A stretch of 29,262 nt of DNA from Albidovulum sp. Lineage in GTDB: Bacteria; Pseudomonadota; Alphaproteobacteria; Rhodobacterales; Rhodobacteraceae. This document shows positions 7,218-17,068 of this stretch, one piece after another. The translations under genes were made by a program, and so were the position numbers. The notes beneath the pieces were generated by a model that saw only the letters and a list, made by a program, of their open reading frames with translations, had not been told where the DNA came from and did no database searches. The stretch is taken from positions 1 through 29,262 of the forward strand of contig JAUQYB010000011.1 in the NCBI GenBank assembly GCA_030837825.1, written 5' to 3'. Numbering within the stretch: position 1 is the stretch's first letter; each line of letters begins with the position of its first letter.

Positions 7218-8618
7218 TCAGTAGGACAGCACCTGGATGTCGGTGTATTCCTGCAACCCCTCCTCGCCGAACTCGGTGCCGAGGCCGGAGCCCTTGACGC
7301 CTCCGAAGGGCGCGTCGGGCTGGATGGCGACATGCTTGTTCACCCAGGCCGACCCGGTCTCGAGCCGGAGCGCAAGGCCGCGCGCCTTCTGGATGTCCTT
7401 CGACCAGATCGAGCCGCCGAGGCCCCAGGGGCTGTCGTTGGCGCGCGCGATCGCATCGTCGATGTCGCGATACTTGATGACCGGCAGCGCCGGGCCGAAC
7501 TGCTCCTCGTCGACGAGCGCCACGCCGTCCTCCAGATCGGCGATGATCGTCGGCGGGAAGAACAGCCCCTCGCCCGGCTCGCCGCCGATCAGCACCCGGC
7601 CGCGGGACTTCGCGTCGGCCACCAGCCGCGACACCTTGTCGAACTGCATCCGGTTCTGCATCGGGCCAAGGGCGGTGCCCTCCTCGGTGCCGTCGCCGAC
7701 GCTGACGCCGCGGGCGTAGTTGACCAGCTCCTCGCAGACCGCGTCATACACATCCTCATGGACGTAGAGCCGCTTGATCGCGGCGCAGGTCTGGCCGTTG
7801 TTGATGAAGGCGCCCCAGAACACGCCCTCGGCGATCGCCTTGGGGTCGGCATCGGGCAGGACGATGCCGGCATCGTTGCCGCCCATCTCCAGCGTCAGCC
7901 GCTTCATCGTCGCCGATGCGCTCGCCGCGACCTTCCTGCCGGTCTCCGAGGAACCGGTGAAGACGATCTTGCGGATGCCCGGATGCGCCGACATCAGCGC
8001 GCCGAGATTGACCGCGCGGTCATCGCCCGAAAGGCTGTTCAGCACCCCCGCGGGCAGCACCTCGTTCATCAGCTCGACGAAGCGCAGCGTCGTCAGCGGC
8101 GTGTAGGGCGACGGCTTGATCACCACGGTGTTGCCGGTCAGCACCGCCGGGACGACATGCCAGACCGCGATCAGGATCGGAAAGTTCCACGGCGTGATCG
8201 AGCCGACGACGCCCAGGGGCTTGCGGTGCAACTCCACCGTGCCGCGGTTGTCGTTCTGGATCGTCTTGACCGGCAGCGACAGCGTGCAGGTGTGCTTGGC
8301 CCAGGCCACCGCCGCGCCAAGCTCCCAGCGCGAGCCGAGCCCGTTCAGGGGCTTGCCCTGTTCGCGGGTCAGAAGCTGGGCAAGCTCCTCGGCATGCGCC
8401 TCGAGCTTCGCGGCCATCGCCTCGCAGAGGCTGCGACGCTCCTCCTCGGGGCGGGCCGAGAGGTCGCGGAACGCCGCCTCTGCGGCCTCGACCGCGCGGT
8501 CGAGGTCCTCCGCGGTGGCATTCGGCGCCTCGGCGACTGGGGCGCCGGTCGCCGGATTCAGCACGGGAAAGCGTGTGGCGGTGGCGACGGATTGGCCGCC
8601 TATGACCAGATCGAACAT
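7218..8618 (-). CDS. NAD(P)-dependent aldehyde dehydrogenase
   Basis: Member of the aldehyde dehydrogenase superfamily (466 residues, slightly short of the usual 480-500 but with both active-site blocks intact). Visible are the cofactor strand GNTVVIKPSPYTPL, the glycine motif FTGSSETGRKV, the general-base glutamate E244 in LEMGGNDAG and the nucleophilic cysteine C278 in NNGQTCAA. ATG 8618 has GGGAGGAG eight bases upstream. It is the first gene of the minus-strand run that continues with the AraC regulator and the medium-chain acyl-CoA synthetase, and is divergent from a second synthetase. Its likely role is to oxidise the aldehyde released by amine dehydrogenase to the acid in the cytoplasm; the real substrate is not defined by sequence. 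Confidence 0.93.
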   Translation of the reverse strand: MFDLVIGGQSVATATRFPVLNPATGAPVAEAPNATAEDLDRAVEAAEAAFRDLSARPEEERRSLCEAMAAKLEAHAEELAQLLTREQGKPLNGLGSRWELGAAVAWAKHTCTLSLPVKTIQNDNRGTVELHRKPLGVVGSITPWNFPILIAVWHVVPAVLTGNTVVIKPSPYTPLTTLRFVELMNEVLPAGVLNSLSGDDRAVNLGALMSAHPGIRKIVFTGSSETGRKVAASASATMKRLTLEMGGNDAGIVLPDADPKAIAEGVFWGAFINNGQTCAAIKRLYVHEDVYDAVCEELVNYARGVSVGDGTEEGTALGPMQNRMQFDKVSRLVADAKSRGRVLIGGEPGEGLFFPPTIIADLEDGVALVDEEQFGPALPVIKYRDIDDAIARANDSPWGLGGSIWSKDIQKARGLALRLETGSAWVNKHVAIQPDAPFGGVKGSGLGTEFGEEGLQEYTDIQVLSY

Positions 8619-8795
8619 TCTCTCTCCTCCCGGTTGGCGTCGGCAAGCGGGCCTGGCCGGCCCCCTGTCGATGATCCCGAAGGCTAGCAGCCTGCGCGCC
8701 TGCCGATCTCAGCCTTTCCCGCCAAAGACCCGGACTATCCCGCCACGGCCCGGCGGGGCCGCGCGACCGGTGCCGGGAAATTGGCGCAAAAATCC

Positions 8796-8806
8796 AAGTC
8801 AACGCC
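8796..8806. promoter_or_regulatory. Possible half-site related to the qhpA/qhpG inverted repeat
   Basis: AAGTCAACGCC matches the right arm of the qhpA/qhpG repeat (ATGTCAACTCC at 3050-3060) in 9 of 11 positions. It lies in the 251-base divergent region between the aldehyde dehydrogenase and the second acyl-CoA synthetase. No second arm is evident nearby, so chance similarity is possible. Confidence 0.3.
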
Positions 8807-8869
8807 GGGCGCCGCGGCTATGTTGCCGTCATGGGCCGACGGGGGAGAGAGCGGCCGGGGAGGAACGAG

Positions 8870-10582
<1,713 letters not shown>

Positions 10583-10606
10583 CGGCACCCGGCCCGCGGT
10601 GTGGCG

Positions 10607-10792
10607 TCAATGGTCGCCGTGCGCGTGGGCGCGGTCGATCACGTATTTCTTGTCGCAATAGCCGCATTCGACGAAGCCGGTGTCCTGCGGGATCGACAGC
10701 CAGACGCGCGGGTGGCCGAGCGCGCCCTCGCCGCCGTCGCAGGCCACTTTCCAGCGGGTCACAACCTCGGTCTCGGGGGCGGGGATCGGCAT
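10607..10792 (-). CDS. Zinc-finger CHCC protein (NDUFS6-like)
   Basis: A 61-residue protein with C18, H27, C43 and C46 in the arrangement CDGG...LGHPRVWL...GFVECGYC, the zf-CHCC pattern of the mitochondrial complex I 13-kDa accessory subunit (NDUFS6) and its alphaproteobacterial homologues. It probably binds one zinc ion and may belong to or help assemble NADH:quinone oxidoreductase; the nuo genes are not in the window. ATG 10792 has GGAG eight bases upstream. It lies 62 bases downstream of the HIT gene on the same strand and ends 24 bases from the convergent acyl-CoA synthetase. Confidence 0.87.
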   Translation of the reverse strand: MPIPAPETEVVTRWKVACDGGEGALGHPRVWLSIPQDTGFVECGYCDKKYVIDRAHAHGDH

Positions 10793-10854
10793 GTCTTCGG
10801 CTCCGTCAGTCAGGTCGCGGCATGATAGCGATTGGAAGGGCGCGGGCAAGCGGC

Positions 10855-11238
10855 TCACTCCGCCCGCTTCAGCATCGGGCCAAGGACCCGGCCGCCGAGG
10901 ATGTGCAGGTGGTAGTGCGGCACCTCCTGCACGCCATGCTCCCCGGCGTTGGCGATGGTGCGATAACCCTGTCCGCCCTGTCCGGGCTTGACCCCGGTCA
11001 TCCGGCAGACCTCGGCCGCGGTGCGGGTGAAATCGGCGATCTCCTCGTCCGACGCATCCGCGGCGAAATGGTCGAAGTTCACGTATTTGCCCTTCGGGAT
11101 CACCAGAACGTGCACCGGCGCCTGCGGCCTGATGTCGTGGAAGGCGAGCGTGTGCGGGGTTTCCAGCAGCGTCTTGTTCGGAATCTCGCCGCGCAGGATG
11201 CGGGCGAAGATGTTGCTGTCGTCGTAGGCGTAGCTCAT
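10855..11238 (-). CDS. HIT family nucleotide hydrolase (HINT-like)
   Basis: A 127-residue histidine-triad protein. The triad HYHLHIL places histidines at 108, 110 and 112, the last being the usual nucleophilic position, and [11 protein letters not shown] near the start is typical of the PKCI/HINT branch, which hydrolyses purine nucleoside phosphoramidates. Length matches the branch. ATG 11238 follows GGGGGA four bases upstream. It lies just after the 15-base tandem repeats that trail the glycosyltransferase gene and before the zinc-finger gene, all on the minus strand. No specific partner is suggested by the neighbours. Confidence 0.92.
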   Translation of the reverse strand: MSYAYDDSNIFARILRGEIPNKTLLETPHTLAFHDIRPQAPVHVLVIPKGKYVNFDHFAADASDEEIADFTRTAAEVCRMTGVKPGQGGQGYRTIANAGEHGVQEVPHYHLHILGGRVLGPMLKRAE

Positions 11239-11249
11239 CGGGTCCCCCG

Positions 11250-11294
11250 GTCGGCGAAAAGTCAGTCGGCGAAGAGTCAGTCGGCAAAGAGATA
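11250..11294 (-). repeat. Three 15-bp tandem units containing duplicated stop codons
   Basis: Units at 11250-11264, 11265-11279 and 11280-11294 share GTCGGCgAArAGtcA with few changes. Read on the minus strand, each unit spells the last codons of the glycosyltransferase: LFAD-stop, then LFAD-stop again, then LFAD followed by CGG. The gene ends inside the repeat at 11277, so the downstream units look like copies of its terminal five codons. Confidence 0.85.
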
Positions 11295-12854
11295 GTCGGT
11301 CGCGGCGATCTCGCGCGCGGTTTCCACCGGAATAGACAGAAACGCCGCCAATGGCACGGCATTTTCTTCTACCGCGGCACCCTGCCGGAGGATGTGGAAA
11401 TGGGCGAATCCCGCGTCGCGGATGCGATCACCTTCATGGGCGATGTCGGCGCGGATCGTGGGCAGCAGCCGCGCCAGCGTCCCGGGCGGCGTGGTGCCGC
11501 TGGCAAGCCCGGTGCGGCGCGCGTGCCCGGCGAGGTAGTCGTCGCAGAATTCGCAGGAAACCTCCAGGAACCGGGTCGTCGCCCGGTCGGCGGCGAAGTC
11601 GCGCATCAGCTCGAAATCGGCCGGGTCCATGCAGAGGATCAGCCGGTCCGTTCCGTTCCGCTCGAACAGCAGCCTGACCAGCGCGCGGCGATGGCGGGTG
11701 CGCTTTTCCAGCGTGGTCTGGATGCCGCCGAGGTCGGGCAGGGGCGTCGCCTCCTCGTTGAAGATATATTCGACCGCCGGGATGCCGGTCAGCGCGCGGG
11801 CGCGCTCGACCAGCCGCTTGGCCACATGCCACTTCTTGCAGACCACGATCATCAGCTCGCGCTCGCGCCCGAGGCTTGCCTCGCGTTCCCAGAACCGGGG
11901 CGCGAAGCGTCGGCCCTCGCGGCCGCGGCTGGCGAGGAATCGGTAGAGCCGCTGGCCCTCGTTCGAGGTGCGGAAGGTCATCCCCCGCGCGGCGTAGAGA
12001 TCGCCGAGCCGGCGCTTCAGCGCGCGCGCCTCGGGGCTGATCTTGCGGGCGAAGAGGAAATCCTGCGCCAGCAGCAGGTCATAGTGGTCGTTGTAGAAGG
12101 TGACCGGCATCCCGTAGTCGGAGAACATCAGGAAGGTCAGGCTGCGGCTGCGGATCTCGGCCGCGGGGACGACATGGCGGACGATGGTCTGGAAGAAGGT
12201 CTCGTCGGGAATCCATGTGGTGCGGAAGAAGCGCATCACATCGGGGCGCCGGGCGCAGAAGTCGAGCACCCATTCCACCGTGCGCCGCCGCAGGCACCAC
12301 CACTGGCTGCCGATCATCATCTGCAGGTCGGCGGGGACGGCACGGGTCAGACCGAGCCGCTTCTGAAGGTTGTAGAAGCCGTAGAAAAGCCGCTTCTGCG
12401 TCCTCTCGTTGAACGGGTGGCGGTAGATCAGCCGGTCGCCCTTCATCCCGGTCCTGATCCAGTCCGAGGTGAAGAAGTCGAAGCTCTCGATATAGTCGGC
12501 ATCCTCGGCATCGAGAAAGGCATGGGCATATTCGGCCGACTTGATCGCCATGCAGTCGCCCGAAAGCATGTAGAAATGCGTCGCATCCGGGAAGGCGGCC
12601 ACCGCCGCCCTCACCGCGTTCAGCGTCGCCTGGACCAGGCTCCATCCGCCCCAGCCGCATTTCACCCGCCGCCGCGCGAAGGTGACGTTCGGATTCCGCG
12701 CCAGCGCCGCGCGGATACGGCGGAAATCGTCCTTGCCCGCGCGGGCGTCGAAATGGATCGCCATGCAGTCACCCGCAGCCGTCAGCCGCTCGGCCTGACG
12801 GATGATCCCTTCGGGATCCTTGTGACACAGAAGAACGAAGGCGATCCTTGCCAT
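11277..12854 (-). CDS. GT14-like beta-1,6-N-acetylglucosaminyltransferase with C-terminal DUF5928-type domain
   Basis: A 525-residue protein. The first ~270 residues resemble the core-2/I-branching family (GT14): a start strand [28 protein letters not shown], the central [12 protein letters not shown] and [14 protein letters not shown], and a [18 protein letters not shown] acceptor/active-site block. The remaining ~250 residues have no function I can assign; my recollection is that Rhodobacteraceae proteins with this layout carry a DUF5928 label. No signal peptide or membrane segment is seen, so it should work in the cytoplasm, probably on a surface polysaccharide or lipid-linked glycan. ATG 12854 has only a weak ribosome site (ACAGG). 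It is divergent from a sulfotransferase across 147 bases, which hints at a joint glycan-modifying task. The terminal codons are tandemly duplicated downstream. Confidence 0.82.
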   Translation of the reverse strand: MARIAFVLLCHKDPEGIIRQAERLTAAGDCMAIHFDARAGKDDFRRIRAALARNPNVTFARRRVKCGWGGWSLVQATLNAVRAAVAAFPDATHFYMLSGDCMAIKSAEYAHAFLDAEDADYIESFDFFTSDWIRTGMKGDRLIYRHPFNERTQKRLFYGFYNLQKRLGLTRAVPADLQMMIGSQWWCLRRRTVEWVLDFCARRPDVMRFFRTTWIPDETFFQTIVRHVVPAAEIRSRSLTFLMFSDYGMPVTFYNDHYDLLLAQDFLFARKISPEARALKRRLGDLYAARGMTFRTSNEGQRLYRFLASRGREGRRFAPRFWEREASLGRERELMIVVCKKWHVAKRLVERARALTGIPAVEYIFNEEATPLPDLGGIQTTLEKRTRHRRALVRLLFERNGTDRLILCMDPADFELMRDFAADRATTRFLEVSCEFCDDYLAGHARRTGLASGTTPPGTLARLLPTIRADIAHEGDRIRDAGFAHFHILRQGAAVEENAVPLAAFLSIPVETAREIAATDYLFAD

Positions 12855-13001
12855 TTGGGAACCTGTTACCCGACCGGCAATGGATTGTTGAGAGATTTCG
12901 GTTTATGAGCCGTTGAAATGACCGCTTTTCCGTGCCTTTTGGGCCGTATTCCCGGGTCAGGATGCGGCTCGGCGGGACGGGAACGGAAAGGGACGCACCA
13001 G

Positions 13002-13820
13002 ATGGGATTCCCCGGCACCTGGATGACGGAAAGCGAAAGCGCGGTCTACCGCGTGGTGCCGAAATGCGCCTGCTCCACCATCGGCCAGATCCTGTATTTC
13101 TCCGACCACGGCCGCTTCTTCGACGGCGACATCCACGACGCGGCCGAAGGCCTGCACAAATGGAGCCAGGAGGCGAGCCAGCCGCTGATCGAGGCCAATG
13201 TGAAGACGCACCGGAGCTATGCCTTCACCTGCGTCCGCAACCCCTACACCCGCATCCTGTCGTCGTTCTTCGACAAGATCTGCGGCATCCAGCGGAACGG
13301 CAAGCGCTATCGCGGCAACCTGGTGCCGATGCTGATCCAGAAATACGGGGTCGAGGTCGGCAGCCCCGAGGACGACTTCGAATTCGACCAGATCAAGTCG
13401 TTCCGCCGCTTCCTCCTCTTCGCCCGCGACACGATCCGCTGGCGCCGGCCGATGGAACCCGACATCCACTGGTCGGCGATGTCCGGCCATGTCGCCACCT
13501 TCATCGCCAACGGCGGGCGCTACGACCACATCCTCTTCACCGAGAAGTTCGACGAGGGGATGCAGGTGGTGCTGGACCATGTCGAGACCCGGCACGCCGT
13601 GGACCTCGCGGGGATTCCGCGCTTCAACGAAAGCGAGGGCCACGGGCCTAAGCGGGCGCACCCGGTGGAGGACTATTTCGACGACCTGTCGAAGCATCTG
13701 ATGTGGGAAATCTACCACCGGGACTTCCAGCTCTTCCGCTACGACTTCGACAACCCGGCCAACAAGATGCCGGTGGGCGAGATCGACCTCGACGAGGTTC
13801 ACGCCAAGCTCGGGGGGTAG
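13002..13820 (+). CDS. Sulfotransferase, family 2 type
   Basis: A 272-residue PAPS-dependent sulfotransferase candidate. VVPKCACSTIG (residues 18-28) fits the 5'-phosphosulfate loop, and FTCVRNPYTRILSSF fits the 3'-phosphate-binding block of the carbohydrate-type sulfotransferases (HNK-1/chondroitin class). ATG 13002 was preferred because AAAGGGA lies upstream and homology-like sequence begins there; a longer frame from 12918 adds an arginine- and glycine-rich stretch with no family resemblance, and ATG 13023 is another option. No transmembrane segment is seen, unlike the eukaryotic Golgi enzymes. It faces the glycosyltransferase gene back to back and is followed after 48 bases by a PAP2 phosphatase. 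The acceptor is unknown; a polysaccharide or glycolipid is inferred from the neighbour. Confidence 0.83.
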   Translation: MGFPGTWMTESESAVYRVVPKCACSTIGQILYFSDHGRFFDGDIHDAAEGLHKWSQEASQPLIEANVKTHRSYAFTCVRNPYTRILSSFFDKICGIQRNGKRYRGNLVPMLIQKYGVEVGSPEDDFEFDQIKSFRRFLLFARDTIRWRRPMEPDIHWSAMSGHVATFIANGGRYDHILFTEKFDEGMQVVLDHVETRHAVDLAGIPRFNESEGHGPKRAHPVEDYFDDLSKHLMWEIYHRDFQLFRYDFDNPANKMPVGEIDLDEVHAKLGG

Positions 13821-13868
13821 GGCAGCGGTGGGGATGTCCGGCGCGGGGGACGATCACGGGACGGGGGC

Positions 13869-14594
13869 ATGAGCCGCCTGTCAGCCTTCCGTGCCGGGAT
13901 GCACTGGCTTGGCCGCCACGTGGAGCTTGGCCTTGCGGTGGCCCTGTCGCTTGCGGCCGCTGCGGCCTGGGCCTTCGTGGCACTGGCCGAGGAGGTGGTG
14001 GAGGGTGGCACCCACGCCTTCGACACCGCGGTTCTGCTCGCGCTCCGCGCGCCCGGCGATCCGGCCGATCCGCTCGGCCCTCCTTGGGTCGATGAGCTTG
14101 CCCGCGACCTCACCGCGCTTGGCGGCACCGGCGTGCTGACCTTCGTCACCCTCGCCGCGGCCGGGTTCCTGTGGCTCCGGTCCAGGCGCGCGACCGCGTT
14201 CTATCTCTTGGCCGCGGTCGGCAGCGGCGTGGCGCTCAGCAACACCGCCAAGGCGCTTTTCAACCGTCCGCGGCCCGATCTCGTGCCGCATGGTTCGGCG
14301 GTCTACACCGCCTCGTTCCCCTCGGGCCATTCGATGATGGCGGCAGTCACCTGGCTCACGCTTGCGGTGCTGGTCGCCACCACCTTCACGGAAGGGCGGC
14401 TCAAGCTCTATGTCGTGGCGCTCGCCGTGCTGGTCACGATCGCGGTCGGGCTCAGCCGGGTCTACCTTGGCGTCCACTGGCCGACCGACGTGCTTGCCGG
14501 CTGGGCCGCCGGCGGCGCCTGGGCACTGGCCTGTGCGGCGCTCGCCCGTGTCCTTTCCCGCCGCGGGGCGCTCGAGGCGGCAGAGGACGACTAG
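13869..14594 (+). CDS. PAP2-family membrane phosphatase
   Basis: A 241-residue integral membrane phosphatase. All three acid-phosphatase motifs are intact: KALFNRPRP with K128, R135 and P136; PSGH at 154-157; and SRVYLGVHWPTD with S196, R197, H203 and D207. Several hydrophobic segments flank them, including LAVALSLAAAAAWAFVALA near the start. Family members dephosphorylate undecaprenyl pyrophosphate, phosphatidate or related lipid phosphates at the periplasmic face; the substrate here cannot be told. The start ATG 13869 follows GGACGGGGGC. It runs in the same direction as the sulfotransferase 48 bases upstream, so a role in recycling a glycan lipid carrier is possible but speculative. Its stop is one base from the convergent adenosine kinase stop. 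Confidence 0.92.
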   Translation: MSRLSAFRAGMHWLGRHVELGLAVALSLAAAAAWAFVALAEEVVEGGTHAFDTAVLLALRAPGDPADPLGPPWVDELARDLTALGGTGVLTFVTLAAAGFLWLRSRRATAFYLLAAVGSGVALSNTAKALFNRPRPDLVPHGSAVYTASFPSGHSMMAAVTWLTLAVLVATTFTEGRLKLYVVALAVLVTIAVGLSRVYLGVHWPTDVLAGWAAGGAWALACAALARVLSRRGALEAAEDD

Positions 14595-14595
14595 C

Positions 14596-15588
14596 TCAGA
14601 TCAGCCCGTGCGAGCGAAAGAGCGTCTTCACGTCCGTCTCGGGCCGGGCGCCGAAATGGCTGATCACCTCGGCCGCGGCGATGCAGCCCATGCGGCCCGC
14701 CTTGGCGAGCGGCTGGCCCGTCGCCAGCCCGTAGAGGAAGCCGGCCGCGAACTGGTCGCCCGCGCCGGTGGCATCGACCGGCACCACCCGGTGCACCGGC
14801 ACCTCCACCCGCTCCTGCCCGCGGATCAGGATCACGTCGGCGCCCGACCGGGTGCAGACGACGGTGCCGCAATCGGCATGCGCCTGCGCCAGCGCCGCCT
14901 CGAGGTCCTCGGTCTGGTAGAGCGAGCACCATTCGTGCTGGTTGCCGATGACGTAGTCCATCTCCTCGCGCACCAGCCGGCGGAAGTCGGCGCGGTGCCG
15001 GTCGACGCAGAACGGGTCTGAAAGCGCGATCCCGGCCTTGCCGCCGCCCTCGTGGCAGGCCGCGGCGGCCTTGCGAAAGGCAGCCTTGCCGTGGTCCTTG
15101 TCGAAGAGATAGCCCTCGAGGAAAAGGTAGTCCGACCGGCGCACCACCTCCGCATCAAGATCGTGGGGGCCGAAATCCGCCCCGGCGCCGAGGTAGGTGT
15201 TCATCGACCGCTCGCCGTCCGGCGTCACGAAGATCATCGACCGCGAGGTCGGCAGCGGCTCGGCCGCCACCGGCGGATTGGGAAAATCGGTGCCCTCAAG
15301 CTCCAGCGACTTGGCGTAGAAGCGCCCCAGCGCGTCGTCCTTCACCCGCCCGACGAAGGCCGTCCTCAGCCCGAGGTTGCCGAGCCCCGCCATCGTGTTG
15401 CCGACCGATCCGCCGGGCGCCTGCGTGCGTTCCTTCATCGCGGCATAGAGCGTCTCGCCCCGCTCGCGGTCGACGAGCTGCATGATCCCCTTCTCGATCC
15501 CCATCCAGTCGAGGAAATCGTCGTCGCATTGCGTCAGCACGTCGACGATGGCGTTGCCGATGCCGACAACCTGGTAGCGTCCGGTCAC
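14596..15588 (-). CDS. Adenosine kinase, PfkB family
   Basis: A 330-residue PfkB-type sugar/nucleoside kinase. The N-terminal strand YQVVGIGNAIVDV, the GGSVGNTMAGLGNLG substrate motif and the C-terminal DATGAGDQFAAGF signature with catalytic D278 are all present. In alphaproteobacteria this form is annotated as adenosine kinase (ATP + adenosine to AMP + ADP); ribokinase-like activity on another nucleoside is not excluded. The gene starts at GTG 15588, which overlaps the nth stop as GTGA, and GAGGAGAAG inside the nth end serves as ribosome site, so translation is probably coupled. The neighbour nth has no metabolic link that I know of. Confidence 0.88.
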   Translation of the reverse strand: MTGRYQVVGIGNAIVDVLTQCDDDFLDWMGIEKGIMQLVDRERGETLYAAMKERTQAPGGSVGNTMAGLGNLGLRTAFVGRVKDDALGRFYAKSLELEGTDFPNPPVAAEPLPTSRSMIFVTPDGERSMNTYLGAGADFGPHDLDAEVVRRSDYLFLEGYLFDKDHGKAAFRKAAAACHEGGGKAGIALSDPFCVDRHRADFRRLVREEMDYVIGNQHEWCSLYQTEDLEAALAQAHADCGTVVCTRSGADVILIRGQERVEVPVHRVVPVDATGAGDQFAAGFLYGLATGQPLAKAGRMGCIAAAEVISHFGARPETDVKTLFRSHGLI

Positions 15589-16229
15589 AGGGTCTTCTCC
15601 TCGTAAAGGCAGAGATCGCGGATCAGGCAGGCGCCGCATTTCGGCCTGCGGGCGACGCAGATGTAGCGGCCGTGCAGGATCAGCCAGTGGTGCGCGTGGC
15701 GCTGGAATTCCACCGGCACATGGTCCTCGATGGCGCGCTCGACGGCCAGCACGTCGCGGCCCGGCGCGATGCCGGTGCGGTTGGCGACCCGGAAGACGTG
15801 GGTGTCGACCGCCTGCGCGGGAAAGTGGAACCAGACGTTGAGCACCACATTCGCGGTCTTGCGCCCGACCCCCGGCAGCGTCATCAGCGCCGCTCGCGAC
15901 GTGGGCACCTCGCCGCCATGCGCCTCGACGAGGATGCGGCTGAGCCGCATGACGTTCTTCGCCTTCTGGCGGAAAAGCCCGATCGTCCGGATGTGTCCGA
16001 TCAACCCTTCCTCGCCCAGCGCCAGCATCTTCTCCGGGGTGTCCGCCACCCGGAACAGCGCCCGCGTGGCCTTGTTCACGCCCGCATCCGTCGCCTGCGC
16101 CGACAGCGCCACCGCGACCAGAAGCGTGAAGGCGTTGACATGCTCCAGCTCGCCCTTCGGCTCGGCCTCGGCGGCGCGGAAGCGGGCGAAGATCTCTCGG
16201 ATCGTGGCATAGTCGAGCTGGCTGGCCAT
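15585..16229 (-). CDS. nth: Endonuclease III (DNA glycosylase/AP lyase)
   Basis: Base-excision repair enzyme that removes oxidised pyrimidines and cleaves the abasic site. The 214-residue length agrees with E. coli Nth (211). The helix-hairpin-helix LPGVGRKTANVVLN carries catalytic lysine K124, and VDTHVFRV carries the catalytic aspartate D142; these correspond to K120 and D138 of E. coli. The [4Fe-4S] ligands C191, C198, C201 and C207 have the canonical 6-2-5 spacing. I chose ATG 16229 (MASQLDYATI) because upstream in-frame starts add 37 residues not seen in the family. It is transcribed with adenosine kinase through a 4-base overlap and is divergent from the Hint-domain gene. Confidence 0.95.
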   Translation of the reverse strand: MASQLDYATIREIFARFRAAEAEPKGELEHVNAFTLLVAVALSAQATDAGVNKATRALFRVADTPEKMLALGEEGLIGHIRTIGLFRQKAKNVMRLSRILVEAHGGEVPTSRAALMTLPGVGRKTANVVLNVWFHFPAQAVDTHVFRVANRTGIAPGRDVLAVERAIEDHVPVEFQRHAHHWLILHGRYICVARRPKCGACLIRDLCLYEEKTL

Positions 16230-16363
16230 GCCGGCGATATGCCCGCAGGAACGCCGCACGGCAAGCGCGAAGCGGGCGACGGCGGACGGGCGCGAACAAT
16301 CACCCGCGTTAACCGCAATTTTTCCCCTTCGTGGCAGCATCCCCGCCGACAGGGACCGGCGGC

Positions 16364-17002
16364 ATGGGCTTTGAGAACATCAATCGGCGCGCAGGGATGC
16401 GGGTGGCAGCGGCGGGTGCGGCGGGCGGCACAGCCGCCACGGGCCTCGCGTCCACCGTGCTCGTCGCCACGCGCTCGGGCCCGGTGCCGGCGGGGCGGCT
16501 GCGGCCGGGTGATGCGATCCTGACCCGCGACAACGGCTACCGTCCGCTCGTCTGGGCCGGCCACGGCCGGCGCGGCGCGGCCAGCGGTGCGGCACGGCAG
16601 GCGGTGGCGATCGCGCCGGGCGCGCTCGGCCCGGGCATTCCCGACCGCACGCTCCTTCTCGCCGCCGGCCACGGCGTTCTCGTCGATGCCACGGCGCTGC
16701 TCGCGGTCTTCGGCACCGCCGAGGCGCTGATCCCCGCGTCCGCCCGCGGCGCGGTGCAGCGGGCACGACCCCCCGGCGGCTTCGTCCAGGTCCTCCTCGG
16801 CGCGCATGACCTCATCCTCGCCGACGGCACCTGGATCGAAAGCCTTGCGCCCGAGGCCGCGTTCCGTGCCTTTCCCCGCCGGGCGCTGGCGCTGGCGGAC
16901 CGGCTGCTGGCCGGCTCGGGCGCGCCGCTCCGCCCGCGGATCCTGCCCGCCGATCTGGCAGTTGCCCCGCCCCCGGCGGTGCGGCCGCTCCGCATCGCCT
17001 GA
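16364..17002 (+). CDS. Hint-domain (Hint_2-like) protein lacking the N-terminal nucleophile
   Basis: A 212-residue protein resembling the Hint_2 proteins that are abundant in Rhodobacteraceae: STVLVATRSGPVPAGRLRPGDAILTRDNGYRPLVWAGH matches their first block, AAGHGVLVD the histidine block, and GAHDLILADGTWIESLAPE the last block. Hint domains normally begin with Cys, Ser or Thr for autoproteolysis; aligning LVAT with the family's LIAT places glycine at that position. Self-cleavage is therefore doubtful. ATG 16364 was preferred to GTG 16331; AGGG lies 10 bases upstream. No signal peptide, repeats or passenger domain is attached, so this is a stand-alone domain. It is divergent from nth and is followed by the AraC-Ogt gene after 66 bases. 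Confidence 0.72.
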   Translation: MGFENINRRAGMRVAAAGAAGGTAATGLASTVLVATRSGPVPAGRLRPGDAILTRDNGYRPLVWAGHGRRGAASGAARQAVAIAPGALGPGIPDRTLLLAAGHGVLVDATALLAVFGTAEALIPASARGAVQRARPPGGFVQVLLGAHDLILADGTWIESLAPEAAFRAFPRRALALADRLLAGSGAPLRPRILPADLAVAPPPAVRPLRIA

Positions 17003-17068
17003 CAAAGCGCAACATCCGGGTCGCGCGCGACCCCGCGCCGGCCTATCTCTGCGGGTGAGGAGACTGCC

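Noticed and set aside
14596..16299. Single 567-codon minus frame covering adenosine kinase and part of nth
   Set aside because: Only the part from GTG 15588 is real kinase. The upstream part is the wrong frame of nth, whose own frame has the catalytic and iron-sulfur residues. It is not a fusion.
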